Source: HGM04593 sp045657945 (GTDB taxonomy: Bacteria; Bacteroidota; Bacteroidia; Bacteroidales; Bacteroidaceae). From it: a stretch of DNA of 28,986 bases. Where the stretch lies: the NCBI GenBank assembly GCA_045657945.1, contig JAZOUB010000046.1, forward strand, positions 1 to 28,986, given 5' to 3'. The notes under the pieces were generated by a model. It saw only the letters and a program-made list of their open reading frames with translations, ran no database searches and had not been told where the DNA came from. Positions within the stretch are counted from its first letter, which is position 1. Every line of letters begins with the position of its first letter. Below are positions 1-7,633 of this stretch, one piece after another. The position numbers were made by a program, and so were the translations under genes.

Positions 1-176
1 AAGGCATAACGACAATAAGAAAAATTTAGAAAACAGATTAAAGATAAATTCTGCTGTTAAATTAAATCTTTATTTATATCACCCCAGAGTTTTCAGGTTA
101 TCAAAATTATATGCTTGATTTTGAAATCCCTCAGAATTTTAGGTTGATCCACAAAAGAGCAGCAAGGAGTCGCATT

Positions 177-279
177 GCAAAACGAGGCTCGAACTCGCGA
201 CCACAGCATTGACAGGCAATGCTATTTCCTTATCTTTTTGGGGCAAGGTTGGGCTCTACCAACTAAACTATTAGACAAC
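177..279 (-). pseudogene. degenerate tRNA-Gly-like element, copy A
   Basis: Read on the minus strand, this has the D-loop core GTTGGTAGAGC, the 5' half of a tRNA-Gly anticodon arm ending in TTGCC, an inserted stretch of about 40 nt, and then an intact T-arm matching the tRNA-Gly genes to the right. The acceptor stem is destroyed: the 5' strand reads TTGTCTAATAG instead of GCGGAAATAG, and the 3' strand GTTTTGCAATG instead of GTTTTCCGCT. The insert contains a second GGAAATAGC start-like motif and a hairpin GCATT/AATGC around GCCTGTC. It shares this odd architecture with the copy at 321-427, so the two duplicated after the damage occurred. A functional tRNA is unlikely; a tRNA-derived small RNA cannot be excluded. 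Confidence 0.7.
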
Positions 280-290
280 ATAATAAAACA

Positions 291-314
291 AAAAAAAGAC
301 AGCTAAAAGCTGTC
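291..314 (-). terminator. rho-independent terminator, duplicated copy
   Basis: Minus-strand hairpin with arms GACAGCT (298-304) and AGCTGTC (308-314) and a 3-nt loop, followed leftward by seven A on the plus strand (291-297), which is a U tract in the minus transcript. It lies just downstream of degenerate tRNA copy B and is nearly identical to the terminator at 438-460, showing that the duplicated unit was tRNA plus terminator. Confidence 0.75.
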
Positions 315-320
315 CTCAAG

Positions 321-427
321 AGCGGAAAACGAGGCTCGAACTCGCGACCACAGCATTGACAGGCAATGCTATTTCCTTATCTTTTTGGGGCAAGGTTGCG
401 CTCTACCAACCAAACTATTAGATAACC
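321..427 (-). pseudogene. degenerate tRNA-Gly-like element, copy B
   Basis: Second copy of the decayed tRNA-Gly-like element. The 3' acceptor strand with U discriminator (321-328) and the T-arm are intact and identical to the functional tRNA-Gly. The 5' acceptor strand (ATCTAATAG) cannot pair with it. The anticodon region is interrupted by the same insert of about 40 nt as copy A. The internal fragment beginning GGAAATAG could pair with the TTTTCC end and, with the GCATT/AATGC hairpin and the T-arm, make a small D-armless tRNA-like fold. The repeat period to the neighbouring units is about 147 bp. Most likely a pseudogene produced by unequal recombination. Confidence 0.7.
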
Positions 428-437
428 GTAATAAAAC

Positions 438-460
438 AAAAAAGACAGCTAAAAGCTGTC
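438..460 (-). terminator. rho-independent terminator of the tRNA cluster
   Basis: Minus-strand hairpin GACAGCT/AGCTGTC (444-450 and 454-460, loop AAA), followed by a run of A on the plus strand (438-443) that becomes U in the transcript. It begins 6 nt past the 3' end of the leftmost intact tRNA-Gly and is the natural end point of the tRNA transcript. Confidence 0.8.
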
Positions 461-466
461 CTCAAG

Positions 467-539
467 AGCGGAAAACGAGGCTCGAACTCGCGACCCCAAC
501 CTTGGCAAGGTTGTGCTCTACCAACTGAGCTATTTCCGC
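467..539 (-). tRNA. tRNA-Gly(GCC), copy 1
   Basis: Minus-strand cloverleaf of 73 nt with discriminator U. The acceptor strands GCGGAAA (539-533) and TTTCCGC (474-468) pair perfectly. The anticodon stem is CAACC/GGTTG with loop TTGCCAA, giving anticodon GCC (glycine codons GGC and GGU). The T-loop is TTCGAGC. The 3' CCA is not encoded. Identical to the copies at 853-925 and 977-1049. It is last in the cluster and followed directly by a terminator. Confidence 0.95.
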
Positions 540-642
540 GTTTATTTCATAAACTCGGCATTTCCGGCTGCGCTCATTGTGTGAAAGTAAACTTCCCATT
601 CGCTGGCGCGAAAATTCCGCATTTATTGACTTTAGTTTATTG

Positions 643-726
643 TGAAGGAGATGAGACTCGAACTCACACGACCCAACGGTCACTACCCCCTCAAAGTAGC
701 GCGTCTACCAATTCCGCCACTCCTCC
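643..726 (-). tRNA. tRNA-Leu(GAG)
   Basis: Class II tRNA of 84 nt on the minus strand. Acceptor GGAGGAG (726-720) pairs with CTCCTTC (650-644) through one G-U; the discriminator is A at 643. The anticodon stem CTACT/GGTAG encloses loop TTGAGGG, anticodon GAG, reading CUC and CUU leucine codons. A long variable arm follows, as expected for leucine tRNAs. A spacer of about 100 bp with no recognisable promoter separates it from the downstream tRNA-Gly. Confidence 0.93.
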
Positions 727-750
727 ATAATATTCTTGTAAACCACCTTG

Positions 751-831
751 TGCCCAGAACAGGACTCGAACCTGCACGTCTCTCAACACTCGCACCTGAA
801 ACGAGCGCGTCTACCATTCCGCCACCTGGGC
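751..831 (-). tRNA. tRNA-Leu(CAG)
   Basis: Class II tRNA of about 81 nt on the minus strand. The 5' acceptor strand GCCCAGG (831-825) pairs with the 3' end ending TCTGGGC plus discriminator A (751). The anticodon stem CTCGT/GCGAG encloses loop TTCAGGT, anticodon CAG, reading CUG. A variable arm and a TTCGAGT T-loop are present. It is 24 nt upstream of tRNA-Leu(GAG), so the two are probably cotranscribed. Confidence 0.93.
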
Positions 832-852
832 ATCCACAAGTCTTTGCCTTCG

Positions 853-925
853 AGCGGAAAACGAGGCTCGAACTCGCGACCCCAACCTTGGCAAGGTTGT
901 GCTCTACCAACTGAGCTATTTCCGC
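853..925 (-). tRNA. tRNA-Gly(GCC), copy 2
   Basis: Identical in sequence to the tRNA-Gly at 467-539: perfect 7-bp acceptor stem, anticodon loop TTGCCAA (GCC), T-loop TTCGAGC, discriminator U at 853, no encoded CCA. It lies between tRNA-Leu(CAG) and the promoter-proximal tRNA-Gly, with spacers of 21 and 51 nt. Confidence 0.95.
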
Positions 926-976
926 GTTTGAAACACGAATTGGTGTTTTACAAACTAAAATCAAAATTTCAAAGAG

Positions 977-1049
977 AGCGGAAAACGAGGCTCGAACTCG
1001 CGACCCCAACCTTGGCAAGGTTGTGCTCTACCAACTGAGCTATTTCCGC
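977..1049 (-). tRNA. tRNA-Gly(GCC), copy 3, promoter-proximal
   Basis: Third identical tRNA-Gly(GCC), first in the leftward cluster. The 5' G is at 1049 and discriminator U at 977. It starts 22 nt downstream of the -7 box at 1072-1079, leaving a short 5' leader for RNase P to remove. Confidence 0.95.
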
Positions 1050-1071
1050 GTTGTGTTTCGCTTAACGGGTG

Positions 1072-1102
1072 CAAAGGTATAACTATTTTTTTAATACGCA
1101 AA
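1072..1102 (-). promoter_or_regulatory. promoter of the tRNA cluster
   Basis: Minus-strand Bacteroidota-type promoter: -33 TTTG (1102-1099), a 19-bp spacer, and -7 TACCTTTG (1079-1072), which fits TAnnTTTG exactly. It drives the leftward tRNA operon and is back to back with the promoter at 1127-1158. Confidence 0.8.
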
Positions 1103-1126
1103 ACAAATCGCAAAAATATTTCACCA

Positions 1127-1158
1127 TTTGTACATTTTTTATTTTTACCGTATCTTTG
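1127..1158 (+). promoter_or_regulatory. promoter of the DNA-alkylation-repair gene
   Basis: Plus-strand -33 TTTG (1127-1130), a 20-bp spacer, and -7 TATCTTTG (1151-1158). This places transcription initiation near 1165, so the coding start must be downstream. It rules out the in-frame start at 1128 and supports ATG 1203. Confidence 0.75.
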
Positions 1159-1202
1159 AAACAGAGAAAAGCGTATTTTTCACAGAAAAACACACGGAGA
1201 AG

Positions 1203-2015
1203 ATGATTGTGCCGCTATTACTTCCATTGGTTTGCGAACGATTCAGGAACGACGCGCGTTACCGCGAGGGACATTTGCGCGTGATAAACGCCTTGCCGGT
1301 GCGCAAGGTACTGGGACTTCATGCGCCCGAGATAAAACAGACTGCAAAAGAACTCTCATCAAACGGCTGCGAGATTATACAAACTGACGGAACACACCGC
1401 ATTTGCACCAACGGAAAAGAAATTATTGCCAGGTTCGAAGCCACACCGCCCCACTCTCTTTGCTACGAAGAGACTGTAATTTGGGGTTATCTCATCAACC
1501 TTGAAAAATGCACACTGCAGGAACGCCTTACCATGCTTGAGCGCTATATTCCGGTACTCGACAACTGGGCGGTATGCGATGCCTATTGTGCCAACGCCAA
1601 ATGGATGGCACGCGCCGACAAAGGAATACTCTGGACATTCCTGCAACGCTGGTTCGGTTCACACCGCGAATTTGAGGTACGCTTTGCCATTGTGGCATCA
1701 ATGTGTTACTTCCTTGACGAAGAGTGGCTGGGAAAAGTCTTCAAGCGCATTGAGACACTCGATTTCAATGCCATAGCATCGGAATACAAAAGCGTCAAAG
1801 GCAAGCCAAATACCGCACAACAAGGCACTGTACAAGGAGCATTGCCCTATTATGTACGCATGGGAGCTGCATGGTTGCTTGCTACGGCATTGGCAAAATT
1901 ACCCGAGCAGACAAGAGCTTTTGCACGCGCGTCACAACTCCCAGACGATGTCATCAGGCTCTACACACGCAAGGCACGCGAATCGTTCCGCACACGCCAT
2001 ATGAGCGCTCTATAG
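1203..2015 (+). CDS. DNA alkylation repair family protein (AlkD-like)
   Basis: About 270 residues resembling the HEAT-like-repeat DNA glycosylases of the AlkD/DNA-alkylation-repair family, which excise alkylated bases such as 3- and 7-alkylpurines. Recognisable segments are PVRKVLGLHAPEIKQ near the N-terminus, the YEETVIWGYLI helix, and the LDNWAVCDAYC stretch that corresponds to the family's D-x-W-(A/D)-x-x-D region. The protein is predicted to be soluble and cytoplasmic. The start is ATG 1203 because the promoter -7 box lies at 1151-1158 and a purine-rich GGAGA sits just before it; a longer reading from 1128 would begin upstream of the transcript. It is a single-gene unit convergent with the receptor gene, the stops being 5 bp apart. 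Substrate range is not predictable from this view. Confidence 0.8.
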   Translation: MIVPLLLPLVCERFRNDARYREGHLRVINALPVRKVLGLHAPEIKQTAKELSSNGCEIIQTDGTHRICTNGKEIIARFEATPPHSLCYEETVIWGYLINLEKCTLQERLTMLERYIPVLDNWAVCDAYCANAKWMARADKGILWTFLQRWFGSHREFEVRFAIVASMCYFLDEEWLGKVFKRIETLDFNAIASEYKSVKGKPNTAQQGTVQGALPYYVRMGAAWLLATALAKLPEQTRAFARASQLPDDVIRLYTRKARESFRTRHMSAL

Positions 2016-2020
2016 CCTCA

Positions 2021-4852
2021 TCACTTTCCTCCAATATCAAAGCGGTAGATTACATGCAGCATAACATAGCTCTGGAATACCTTGTTACGCGAAAAACTCC
2101 GCTGCGCTGGTGTAATGGAAGTATACTCCGATGTTCGCTGTCCAAGAATATCCACAGCCTCAAGTTGCAGTGTCAGCGCCTTGTTCTTAAGGAAAGACTG
2201 TGATATTGTTGCATTCCACAGCCACTGGTCGTGGTTCATTATATCGTCGGCACATCCGCGACGGCCATAATAGCCGAACGAAGTGTTTATCCTCATGCCA
2301 AAAGGCAACTCCACCTGCGGCTCAAAGTTGCATTCGAACGTGTGGCCATCCTGGTCATACTGCGGCGTGCTTTCATACCTCACATAATCGCCGCTGTAAC
2401 CGGCTGTGAGGTTCACGCTCCACATTCCGCTGCGCCATTTGAGGTGCATGTTGCCATACGGGTCATGGGAGTGCATAACAGACAAACCCAACTCGTCGCC
2501 CAATGCACCCACATAGTTATTGTTGCGGTTCAATGAATAACCTGCCGACAGCGACAGCGTCCAGTGCCTCTCCTTGTCGAGCGGTTGCTCAGTTCCGCCA
2601 CCGACAAAGAGATAATAGTTACCGTTCACATTATCCTTTGTGTGCAGCATCTTGCCGGTAAGCGGATCGGTCTGTATGATATCCACTACCGAATTCAGGT
2701 GATTTCCATAGTTGGCATTCACATGATAGCTGTCGCCACGCTTCTCGTTGAACCACCTGCCCGTCATATTGAAATTGTTGCTCCACCCCACCTTCAAGTT
2801 GGGATTGTTCACACGCTCGACCATCTCATTGCTTGTATCAGTAATGGGCAACAGTTCCAGCAACGACTGGCGACGCTCATAGCCATAATACTGCACATAG
2901 AGTGTTCCGTTTTTGGCAAACCGCCACCTCAATGATGCCAAAGGAGCGAACTCCACATATTTGCGCTTGGGTGCATACTCCACCCCTGCCCTTTCATAGT
3001 CGAGGCGGTCATCGTGGTAGAGCACCGTTGTACCGATGTTGGCATCAATCTTTTCCCATTTGCCATAGAGGTAGAAACGGCCGTTGTGCAGATGCGTTGT
3101 CAGCACCGAATAGGCAGAATTTTCAATGTCAATAACCGCAGCCAAAGAGTCGGCGGCCGATGGGCGCACACCAAGCGGCAACCCCGGTGTGGCATAGTAT
3201 GGATAGCGGTCAAGGCGATAAAGGCTGTAACTTTCATCCTCCTTTTCATACTTATAGTGATAGTTTACCTCAAACTGTATATTCTTGGTTATTGCACCGT
3301 TGAGCGCAACCCGTGCCGAGAACTTGTCATTGATTGAAGGATCCTCGGTGTATCGGCGTTGCACCACCCCGGAATCAGCACCGTTGAAGTAGCGGTAGAC
3401 CGAAAGGCTGTTGGCAGAAGTCCCATACTCCCCCCTGTAGTACTCAGCACTTGCTTTGAGAGAATAACCCTCTTTCCTGAAACGGTGTATAAAACGGACA
3501 TCAGCTCCAAAGTTGCTACGATTGCCATAATTATCGCTCAATATCTTGTGGGAGTTCACACCCACAGCAGCAAGTTCCCCACTCACGGCATCGCCCACAA
3601 GCCCAAGTTCAGGATTCTCAAAACCGGCAGCTGTGGAATATACCGATGTATTCTCGCTTGCATTCATGTCGGTGTCATAGTAATTATAGACAAGATTGGC
3701 CGACAAGCGGCTGAGTGAATCAATGTTATATGTAAAATCAATATTCGCATTGACATCGTGCATAGCTGTAGAGACAAGAGTGCGGTTATATGACCAATGG
3801 CTGCCGGCACTGCCAAGCATCGTTTCCACGTTGTTCATGCGGTCGTGTTCGCTATTGTCGTGCCCCACCTCAATCTCGGTATTCAATTTTAACAACCCTG
3901 CTGCATCGTTTGCCTTGCCATTATCCCATGACATTATGGTACCCGCCTTGCGATAAGTGAATAGGCCGTCGCCACCACCCCAACCGCTCCGCCAGTTGCC
4001 GTTCTCATCCACACTCTGGTTCTCGCTGATATTGTTCACCTGGGCATAAACGGCCGTGCGGCGTTTGTCGGTAAAATTCGATGCGAAAGCCTTTGCAAGA
4101 TACTTGCTGTGAGTTCCCGCACCGGCATCGACATTCACATTCCAGGAGGACATATACTCCTTCTTTATCTTCAAATCCACCACCGTCGCCTTCTCCAAGT
4201 CGAGCACACCGGCAAACTCCTTCTCCTCATCGGCTTTCTCATAAACGGCAACATCCTCAACCGCGTCGCTCACAATGTTAGACATTGCAGTGTTGGCGTC
4301 GCCAATGAAAGGCTTGCCATTGACAAGAATGGAACTGACAGCCTTGCCCTGGAATGTGAGGTTCCCCTCCGAATCCATTGAAAGACCTGGCAACTGCTTG
4401 ATGAGGGCGGCTATTGTAGCACCCTCGGGCACGCGATAGGCGTTTGCATGATACACAAACGTATCGGCCTTTATGGTAAGTTCCTGTGCAAGACCTGTGA
4501 CACTAACCTCACGCAGCAATTTCTCATCGGGCAGCAGCAACAGGTTGCCAAGTTCCACATGAGGGTGCTTGGCTGTCAGCTCCACCCTCTTCACAAGAGT
4601 CTCATAACCCACAAATGCAATATTCACCTTATATGTTCCAGCGCTTTTCGCCTTAAGCGAGAATGCACCATCGGCCTCCGTTGCACAGGCTGCCACCTGC
4701 AACGTATCATTTTTCATAAGGCGCACCGTTGCCATTGCAATGGGTACGTCCGTGTCGGCAGCATCAAACACCTTGCCGCTCAGCGAGAACTCCTGCGCCC
4801 CGGCAAACCCCGCAACCAACAGGAACAATAGTGTCAAGAAATAGTGTTTCAT
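2021..4852 (-). CDS. outer-membrane beta-barrel receptor (TonB-dependent-receptor-like) with CarboxypepD_reg-like N-terminus
   Basis: 943 residues. A signal peptide (1-20, ending AGAQ) is followed by a carboxypeptidase-regulatory-like beta-sandwich (about 22-105, with GTYKVNIAFVGYETL), a plug-like domain (about 110-230, with PGLSMDSEGNLTFQGKAV and VNGKPFIGD), and a long C-terminal region of alternating aromatic/polar strands ending in VIYRFDIGGK, as in outer-membrane barrels. This matches the Bacteroidota outer-membrane beta-barrel family related to TonB-dependent receptors. It is not a classical SusC, and no SusD partner follows. The ligand is unknown. It is a single gene; upstream is a 540-bp non-coding stretch with a possible distant promoter near 5295. 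No terminator was seen before the convergent gene. Confidence 0.85.
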   Translation of the reverse strand: MKHYFLTLLFLLVAGFAGAQEFSLSGKVFDAADTDVPIAMATVRLMKNDTLQVAACATEADGAFSLKAKSAGTYKVNIAFVGYETLVKRVELTAKHPHVELGNLLLLPDEKLLREVSVTGLAQELTIKADTFVYHANAYRVPEGATIAALIKQLPGLSMDSEGNLTFQGKAVSSILVNGKPFIGDANTAMSNIVSDAVEDVAVYEKADEEKEFAGVLDLEKATVVDLKIKKEYMSSWNVNVDAGAGTHSKYLAKAFASNFTDKRRTAVYAQVNNISENQSVDENGNWRSGWGGGDGLFTYRKAGTIMSWDNGKANDAAGLLKLNTEIEVGHDNSEHDRMNNVETMLGSAGSHWSYNRTLVSTAMHDVNANIDFTYNIDSLSRLSANLVYNYYDTDMNASENTSVYSTAAGFENPELGLVGDAVSGELAAVGVNSHKILSDNYGNRSNFGADVRFIHRFRKEGYSLKASAEYYRGEYGTSANSLSVYRYFNGADSGVVQRRYTEDPSINDKFSARVALNGAITKNIQFEVNYHYKYEKEDESYSLYRLDRYPYYATPGLPLGVRPSAADSLAAVIDIENSAYSVLTTHLHNGRFYLYGKWEKIDANIGTTVLYHDDRLDYERAGVEYAPKRKYVEFAPLASLRWRFAKNGTLYVQYYGYERRQSLLELLPITDTSNEMVERVNNPNLKVGWSNNFNMTGRWFNEKRGDSYHVNANYGNHLNSVVDIIQTDPLTGKMLHTKDNVNGNYYLFVGGGTEQPLDKERHWTLSLSAGYSLNRNNNYVGALGDELGLSVMHSHDPYGNMHLKWRSGMWSVNLTAGYSGDYVRYESTPQYDQDGHTFECNFEPQVELPFGMRINTSFGYYGRRGCADDIMNHDQWLWNATISQSFLKNKALTLQLEAVDILGQRTSEYTSITPAQRSFSRNKVFQSYVMLHVIYRFDIGGK

Positions 4853-5392
4853 TATTATGCTTATTACAGTTTCTTAGTTTTAGTTTTCACTCGCCGATGG
4901 TTTTCTGTTTTCCGTTTTCAGCTTTAAACACACTTCGTGTGCTTGAACCTGCTTTCGCTCGCTTTGTGTGTAAGCCAGCTTCCAACCACTCGCTTAATCG
5001 CAGCTTTCAGCTTTAACCTTTCAGCTTTATTATGCAATTATAATAATTGTTGATGACATTTTACCCCCCCCCTGTTAATAAATGTTAAAAATACGATAAA
5101 AAGATACGCAACTCCTTTTGTATTTATGACAAACACTATACGAGAAAAAAGAAGCCGCGTATCCCACAGCAAGGAGAACCACCAACCTTGCCGTTCATTT
5201 TTATTTTCAATTTTTTACATCATTTCTACTTTAAAGACGAATGAATTTAGATTTTGTTACAATACAGAAGGTTAAAATTGATTAAAAAAGAGTACAAATG
5301 TAGTGGCAGACCGGTGTGTCAGCCTCAAACAAAATATCATTACCTTATAATTGGACGAGCACATTGTTTCGCCCCTACCTGTGAGTGAATAA
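4853..5392. other. intergenic region with repeat fragments and possible long leader
   Basis: No convincing gene. Next to the receptor gene are repeat-like words, including cacacTTCgtgtg (an inverted repeat around 4930), a 32-bp segment at 4921-4952 resembling 10733-10763, and a 16-nt word at 4958-4973 found in reverse complement at 8692-8707. Three CAGCTTT-type repeats lie at about 5001-5037 and a run of nine C near 5064. The distal half is AT-rich. Confidence 0.6.
5295..5329 (-). promoter_or_regulatory. candidate promoter for the outer-membrane receptor
   Basis: Minus strand: -7 TACATTTG (5302-5295) matches TAnnTTTG. A TTTG at 5329-5326 gives a long 23-bp spacer. If it is used for the gene starting at 4852, the leader would be about 440 nt and would include the repeat fragments. 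Confidence 0.35.
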
Positions 5393-7633
5393 TTAGTTCA
5401 AACGGAATGTAATAGGCAACACAAACTGCGTTGCAACAGCCTTTCCATCATTCATCGCCGGTTTCCACGCCGGCATACTCTCAACAACCCTCAAAGCCTC
5501 GGCCTCGAGCGACTTCTCAAGATAGCTTCCATCAGATTCAAGCTTTCCAAGCGTTGGTGTACTGTTCTTTACAGCATCATCAAATTGAGCATTGTATTGT
5601 GCTACAACTTTCGACTGTGCCAAAATTTCCTCCTCGCTTGCGTTTTTGGCAACAAGTTCATCCAAATCAATACGAGCCTGGTTAAGTTTCGCCCTCAACG
5701 CCTCGGTCTCTTCACCGTAAAACCATATTTCATATTGCGCCTTGGCAACTACCGCATTGGATATAACACCATCTTTACCAACAATGAACTGCACAAATAT
5801 TCTTCCTTGCAAACCGGCCTCACGCGCAACCAATGGGTACTTTGTATTGCTACCCAAATACTTCATCATCTCCTGCTGTCCACCAGGGAATTCCGGCATT
5901 TTCTCAGGTTTGTTTTCAACAGCCTCTACTTTCTGAGACTTCTTCATAGTGATAAAAATAACACCATCCTTGTCCCCGGCTTTGTATTTTTCTAGCTCTT
6001 CGGCCGACAACTGCTCCTTCTTCACGACTGTCATGCTCTCAATGTCCAGCGAATTTATATCCGTAATGTCACCTTCATAGAGTTCGCCGTCAACCACAAA
6101 AGCCGCATTGTGCTCCTTATTTACCGCAGCACTACCGCCTTCGAGTTCAATCACTGCAGCCTTTTTCTGCAACTTAAATACTACCGGAAGAACAAATTTC
6201 ACATTCACAGCCTTACCTTTGTTCATTGCGGGTTTCCATTTTGGCATTGCCCTTACCACTCTCAAAGCCTCGGCATCCAATGCCTCATTGCCCGAAGAGC
6301 GCATTATCTCCACATTGTCTATTGAACCATCGGTCTTCACCACAAACTGTACATAAGATTTTCCTTCTGCGCCCACTTTTGCAGCCGACTCGGGGTATTT
6401 CAGATTACTCTTTATGTACTTTGCCATCTCCTGCTGCCCACCGGGAAACTCGGGCTGCACCTCCACTACCTCATGTATCTTTTCAGGGTCGTCATTGGCG
6501 GAAGCAGGAGAGACATCGTAGATATAATCCACCTCTTCCACTTGCGAGTTATTTTCCACTCTGGAAATTGTGCTATCAGCAACAAATTCATTAACTTTGC
6601 CTGCAGGTTCGGCATTTGCATTCTCAACTGTTGAGAAAGAGAGCGCAGCAACTGCTGCAACCGGGAGTATGTACAAAGCCTTTGCACGACTCCACTTGCT
6701 TGATTTTTCTTTACACATCATAGTGATACGTTTTTTAGTTAAACTGTGATTAAAGCTGTTGGCAATAGAGTAGAGCCTTGCGCCAACGGCTTTTTTTATT
6801 ATAAGTAATTGGTATTGCTTTGCATTCACGCCCGAGGCAATCACAGCCTCATCGGCCTCGAACTCATGTATATCCTTCAAGGTATTCTTCATTATCCACG
6901 CAAGCGGATTGAACCACTGCATGATTATCACAGCATCGGCAAGCAGAATATCCCATGAGTGACCAGCCTTCACATGAGCGACCTCATGGGTAAGTATTTC
7001 CCGAGCGCCATCGTCCATATCCTTGTTTGACACCACAACCCAACCGAACCAGCTGAAAGGTTTCTCCTCGCCGTTGTGCAAGCGCAACTTTACATTACGC
7101 AGGCCATACTGTTCGGCAGACACCTTGCTGCTGCGCATAATAATGCGCGACAACTGTACATACATAACCAACTGCCTTATCACAAGCAGAACAACACCTA
7201 AGCCATAAACCACCATCACCACAAGTAACCACGGCTGAGTCTCACTACCCTGCTCCACGGCAGGCATAGAAACAACATCTGCAACCGGCATAGCATCAGC
7301 CTGCGCTACTGGCAACGAAGAGGTTTCATCCAAAGGCAATGTGCCAAGATCAGGGTACTCCCCCATCGACAATTCACCATCAACAAGTACATTTTCGTCG
7401 GTAGTCCTGCCACCATTTTCAATAAAATCGAAAACGCCCTGCAATGGTGTGTTCACCCCAATGTTCACCAACGGGAGCCCCAAGGACACCACAACAATGC
7501 ACAATAACAGATAGCGATTAAGCTTGTGGAAAGTCTCGCGGCTCATAAAGAGCATAAAGAGCGAAACCAACATCGCCAACAGAAGCGAAGACTTGATTAT
7601 GTAAACAATAAATGCGCCCATAGTAACTGTCAT
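5393..7633 (-). CDS. BlaR1-type M56 membrane metallopeptidase with two TonB C-terminal domains
   Basis: 746 residues. The N-terminus has several membrane helices (about 8-60 and 135-160). An M56 peptidase domain follows with the zinc motif HEVAH (216-220) and downstream EFEADE (257-262), then a further membrane segment near 325. The periplasmic part has a TonB C-terminal domain (starting PEFPGGQQ at 394), a short plug-like segment ending GVIFITMKK, and a second TonB C-terminal domain starting at 580. The second domain is split by a charged, coiled-coil-like insert of about 65 residues. M56/BlaR1 proteins sense an envelope signal and inactivate the partner BlaI repressor by proteolysis. The start overlaps the blaI stop by 4 bp (ATGA), so translation is probably coupled. 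The gene may not concern beta-lactams: no penicillin-binding sensor domain is visible. Confidence 0.88.
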   Translation of the reverse strand: MTVTMGAFIVYIIKSSLLLAMLVSLFMLFMSRETFHKLNRYLLLCIVVVSLGLPLVNIGVNTPLQGVFDFIENGGRTTDENVLVDGELSMGEYPDLGTLPLDETSSLPVAQADAMPVADVVSMPAVEQGSETQPWLLVVMVVYGLGVVLLVIRQLVMYVQLSRIIMRSSKVSAEQYGLRNVKLRLHNGEEKPFSWFGWVVVSNKDMDDGAREILTHEVAHVKAGHSWDILLADAVIIMQWFNPLAWIMKNTLKDIHEFEADEAVIASGVNAKQYQLLIIKKAVGARLYSIANSFNHSLTKKRITMMCKEKSSKWSRAKALYILPVAAVAALSFSTVENANAEPAGKVNEFVADSTISRVENNSQVEEVDYIYDVSPASANDDPEKIHEVVEVQPEFPGGQQEMAKYIKSNLKYPESAAKVGAEGKSYVQFVVKTDGSIDNVEIMRSSGNEALDAEALRVVRAMPKWKPAMNKGKAVNVKFVLPVVFKLQKKAAVIELEGGSAAVNKEHNAAFVVDGELYEGDITDINSLDIESMTVVKKEQLSAEELEKYKAGDKDGVIFITMKKSQKVEAVENKPEKMPEFPGGQQEMMKYLGSNTKYPLVAREAGLQGRIFVQFIVGKDGVISNAVVAKAQYEIWFYGEETEALRAKLNQARIDLDELVAKNASEEEILAQSKVVAQYNAQFDDAVKNSTPTLGKLESDGSYLEKSLEAEALRVVESMPAWKPAMNDGKAVATQFVLPITFRLN

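Noticed and set aside
177..427. tRNA genes with an intron in the anticodon loop
   Set aside because: The insert is only about 40 nt, lacks group I or II core features, and the acceptor stems do not pair, so decay explains it better.
177..540. Possible CRISPR array from the regular 147-bp repeats
   Set aside because: The repeats are tRNA genes with terminators, far too long and without spacers or cas genes.
642..1038. Arginine-rich open frames (with repeated KTRLELATPTLARLCSTN-like ends) on both strands of 462-1038
   Set aside because: They are translations of tRNA genes and their antisense; the cloverleaves explain the sequence fully.
2021..4852. SusC of a polysaccharide-utilisation locus
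   Set aside because: There is no SusD neighbour and no glycoside hydrolase nearby; the plug and barrel pattern matches the non-SusC outer-membrane beta-barrel family better.
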